DNA of 9,025 nt. Source: an uncultured bacterium (GTDB taxonomy: Bacteria > Bacteroidota > Ignavibacteria > Kapaibacteriales > UBA4661). Below, one piece after another: positions 7,438 to 9,025 of this stretch. The stretch is taken from positions 1 through 9,025 of the forward strand of contig CALCNX010000118.1 in assembly GCA_937899715.1 (NCBI GenBank), read 5' to 3'. The stretch's first letter is position 1, and each line of letters starts with the position of its first letter. Below the pieces are notes generated by a model that had not been told where the DNA came from, did no database searches, and worked only from the letters and a program-made list of their open reading frames with translations. The position numbers and the translations under genes were made by a program.

Positions 7438-7451
7438 AGACCGAACGGTTT
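7438..7451 (+). promoter_or_regulatory. Candidate TetR-family operator between tetR and the thiolase gene
   Basis: AGACC-GAAC-GGTTT is an imperfect inverted repeat (inner ACCG/CGGT exact). Its reverse complement shares AAACC....GGTCT with the site before tetR. It lies 41 bases upstream of the thiolase ATG. A possible -7 box TACTTTTA (7476-7483) is downstream, but its spacing from the nearest TTTG (7449-7452) is 23 bases, longer than usual. The position fits repression of the thiolase by the adjacent TetR protein. Confidence 0.5.
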
Positions 7452-7492
7452 GTTACTGCCGGCGTTTTTTTACTCTACTTTTATCCAACACC

Positions 7493-8665
7493 ATGAACGA
7501 CGTATTTATCGTATCGGCAAAGCGCACGCCTATTGGCGGCTTCTTGGGTACTCTCTCTTCGCTGTCCGCAACGGAATTGGGCGCGGCGGCAATCAAAGAA
7601 GCCTACCGCGCTGCCGGAGTCACGCCGGAGAATATCTCTTCGGTCTATATGGGCAATGTTCTGTCTGCCAATCTTGGGCAATCCCCAGCACGGCAGGCAG
7701 CAAAGTTCGCGGGCATCCCCGACGCAACCGATAGCACCACTGTCAACAAAGTATGCGCTTCCGGCATAAAAGCAACCATGTTGGGCGCTCAACAAATCCA
7801 GTTGGGATTGGAAGACCTCGTTCTTACAGGCGGAATGGAAAGTATGAGCAATACGCCGCACTACACCATGCTTCGCAAGCCGATAAAATTAGGCGATGAA
7901 ACATTTGTTGACGGACTGCTCAAAGACGGGCTGACCGATGTCTATCACCACTACCATATGGGCAACGCTGCCGAGCTGTGTGCCCAAAAATACGCCCTCA
8001 CCCGTGAGCAGCAAGATGAGTATGCGCTGCAATCCTACGCCCGCGCGACTACCGCCACAAAAGCAGGAAAGTTTGCCGATGAAATTATTCCGCTCACCAT
8101 TACTCAAAAAAGCGGCGAAGTAATTCTTCAGGACGATGAAGATATTTACAAAATCATTCCCGAAAAAATTTCAAAGCTCAAACCGTCCTTCGACAAAAAC
8201 GGAACCATCACTGCCGCCAACGCAAGCAATCTCAACGATGGTGCGGCGGCTCTCGTACTGGCATCGAAAGAAGCCATTGAAAAATACAACCTGAAGCCGT
8301 TGGCAAAAATCATTTCCTACGCAGATGCGGCACAAGCGCCGGAATGGTTCACCACTGCACCGTCAGTGGCTATTCCGAAAGCATTAAAGCAGGCACGGCT
8401 CGCAATAAATGAGATTAGTTTTTTTGAAATTAACGAAGCATACTCCGCTGTCGCACTGGCGAATCAACAAATACTGGGCTTAGACCCCAAGAACGTCAAC
8501 GTTTACGGCGGAGCCGTTGCAATGGGACATCCGCTTGGAGCATCGGGCGCACGTATTCTCTGCACTCTCATTTCGGTTCTCCGCCGCGAAGGCGGAAGAT
8601 ATGGTGTGGCGGCTATTTGCAACGGCGGCGGCGGTGCTTCGGCAATGATAATTGAAAAAATTTAA
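7493..8665 (+). CDS. Acetyl-CoA C-acetyltransferase (thiolase II, ACAT1-like)
   Basis: This 390-residue protein is full length for a thiolase. It starts MNDVFIVSAKRTPIGGF, the usual family N-terminus. Catalytic residues are all visible: nucleophile C88 in NKVCASGIKA, N314 in INEAYSAV, H346 in GGAVAMGHPLGASG and C376 in CNGGGGASAM. GGMESMSN, DGLTDVYHHYHMG, TAANASNLNDGAAALVL and a DDED segment resemble mitochondrial ACAT1 and plant cytosolic enzymes, which favours the reversible reaction of two acetyl-CoA to acetoacetyl-CoA over long-chain 3-ketoacyl cleavage. The enzyme is cytosolic. It may feed acetoacetate or branched amino-acid breakdown, or provide acetoacetyl-CoA. No other beta-oxidation gene is in view, so the pathway is open. 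The ATG has no Shine-Dalgarno site. Expression is probably controlled by the TetR protein encoded just upstream. Confidence 0.96.
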   Translation: MNDVFIVSAKRTPIGGFLGTLSSLSATELGAAAIKEAYRAAGVTPENISSVYMGNVLSANLGQSPARQAAKFAGIPDATDSTTVNKVCASGIKATMLGAQQIQLGLEDLVLTGGMESMSNTPHYTMLRKPIKLGDETFVDGLLKDGLTDVYHHYHMGNAAELCAQKYALTREQQDEYALQSYARATTATKAGKFADEIIPLTITQKSGEVILQDDEDIYKIIPEKISKLKPSFDKNGTITAANASNLNDGAAALVLASKEAIEKYNLKPLAKIISYADAAQAPEWFTTAPSVAIPKALKQARLAINEISFFEINEAYSAVALANQQILGLDPKNVNVYGGAVAMGHPLGASGARILCTLISVLRREGGRYGVAAICNGGGGASAMIIEKI

Positions 8666-8676
8666 TTCTAATTTTC

Positions 8677-8727
8677 AGGCGTTGAAAAAAGTAACTATCT
8701 TTATTTCAACGCCTTATATATTTTTTT
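8677..8727 (+). terminator. Intrinsic terminator of the thiolase gene
   Basis: AGGCGTTGAAA (8677-8687) and TTTCAACGCCT (8704-8714) are exact 11-base inverted repeats with a 16-base loop whose ends (AAG/CTT) can pair further. A run of seven T (8721-8727) follows within TATATATTTTTTT. The stem begins 11 bases after the thiolase TAA. It is a strong rho-independent terminator. Its T-tract ends only five bases before the GTG of the next gene. Confidence 0.85.
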
Positions 8728-8732
8728 CTTGA

Positions 8733-9003
8733 GTGACAACCCGTTATTTCCTCATTTACAAGCCCTTTGGTATGATGTCGCAGTTTTCAAGAGAAGGCGA
8801 CAAACCGACGTTAGCCGATTTACCGTTTTCATTTCCCAAAGACATTTATCCGGTAGGGCGGTTGGATGCAGATAGTGAAGGACTTCTTTTATTGACCAAT
8901 GATTCGTTTTTGAATAATCGACTTCTGAATCCGAAATTCAAGCACCAACGCACTTATTTTGTGCAGGTAGAAGGACAAATTTCAACCGAGGCCGTTCAAA
9001 AGC
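8733..9003 (+). CDS. rluE: RluE-type 23S rRNA pseudouridine synthase, C-terminus missing
   Basis: Ninety native codons remain before adapter sequence cuts the gene; the E. coli homologue has a little over 200 residues. FLIYKPFGMMSQF (6-18), YPVGRLDADSEGLLLLTND (39-57, catalytic D45) and RTYFVQVEG define the RsuA/RluE branch of pseudouridine synthases. The conserved KPFG motif begins five residues in, so there is no S4 RNA-binding domain, which favours RluE over RsuA, RluB or RluF. RluE isomerises a uridine in the peptidyl-transferase region of 23S rRNA. The start must be GTG at 8733: the codon before it is TGA, and the first in-frame ATG (8772) would remove the conserved KPFG motif. Sitting directly behind a terminator, it needs its own promoter or read-through; TATTTTTT near 8719 is a weak candidate box. 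Confidence 0.9.
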
Positions 9004-9025
9004 AGATCGGAAGAGCGTCGTGTAG
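9004..9025. other. Residual Illumina adapter at right edge
   Basis: The final 22 bases start AGATCGGAAGAGC and continue GTCGTGTAG, an exact match to the reverse complement of the TruSeq universal (read 1) adapter. The native sequence ends at about base 9003. With the adapter at the left edge, this shows that the window is an untrimmed assembled contig. It falsely extends the pseudouridine synthase frame. Confidence 0.97.

Noticed and set aside
1..9025. Mobile element, phage or CRISPR content
   Set aside because: No transposase, integrase, terminal inverted repeats, regularly spaced direct repeats or tRNA attachment site could be seen.

Overview
The window is a 9 kb piece of bacterial DNA, probably a whole short-read contig. 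Thirteen bases at the left edge and 22 at the right edge match Illumina TruSeq adapter, so both edge genes are cut artificially. A SusC/RagA-type TonB-dependent receptor, a periplasmic two-component sensor with Reg_prop and Y_Y_Y domains, and A/T-rich start regions that mostly lack Shine-Dalgarno sequences together suggest a member of the Bacteroidota or the wider FCB group (Ignavibacteriota, Chlorobiota, Kapabacteria-like). The sequence alone does not fix the genus.

Left two thirds (14-6533, minus strand). In transcription order there is a 1070-residue membrane sensor kinase with 14 propeller repeats, a 205-residue NarL/FixJ-type response regulator, a stem-loop terminator, and the first 772 residues of a SusC-like outer-membrane receptor. 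The missing susD partner would be expected past the left edge. This looks like a nutrient-sensing and uptake module in which the sensor and regulator are separate proteins rather than one hybrid protein. A 20-bp palindrome lies upstream of the regulator gene, and a 17/20 copy lies upstream of the receptor gene. Both are followed by a similar TATTTC(A/T)G box. This is the best candidate for the regulator's operator and would tie the three genes together.

Right third (6534-9003, plus strand). A TetR-family repressor gene is followed by an acetyl-CoA acetyltransferase (thiolase) gene, a strong terminator, and the first 90 codons of an RluE-type rRNA pseudouridine synthase that starts with GTG just behind the terminator T-tract. 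The motif AAACC-N4-GGTCT occurs once just before the tetR start and once, inverted, between tetR and the thiolase gene. This suggests that the repressor controls both itself and the thiolase.

No tRNA, rRNA, CRISPR array, insertion sequence or phage gene was seen. The two largest gene-free stretches (2331-2622 and 6534-6818) are both under 300 bp and hold the regulatory elements listed. All operator, promoter and terminator calls come from reading the sequence by eye.
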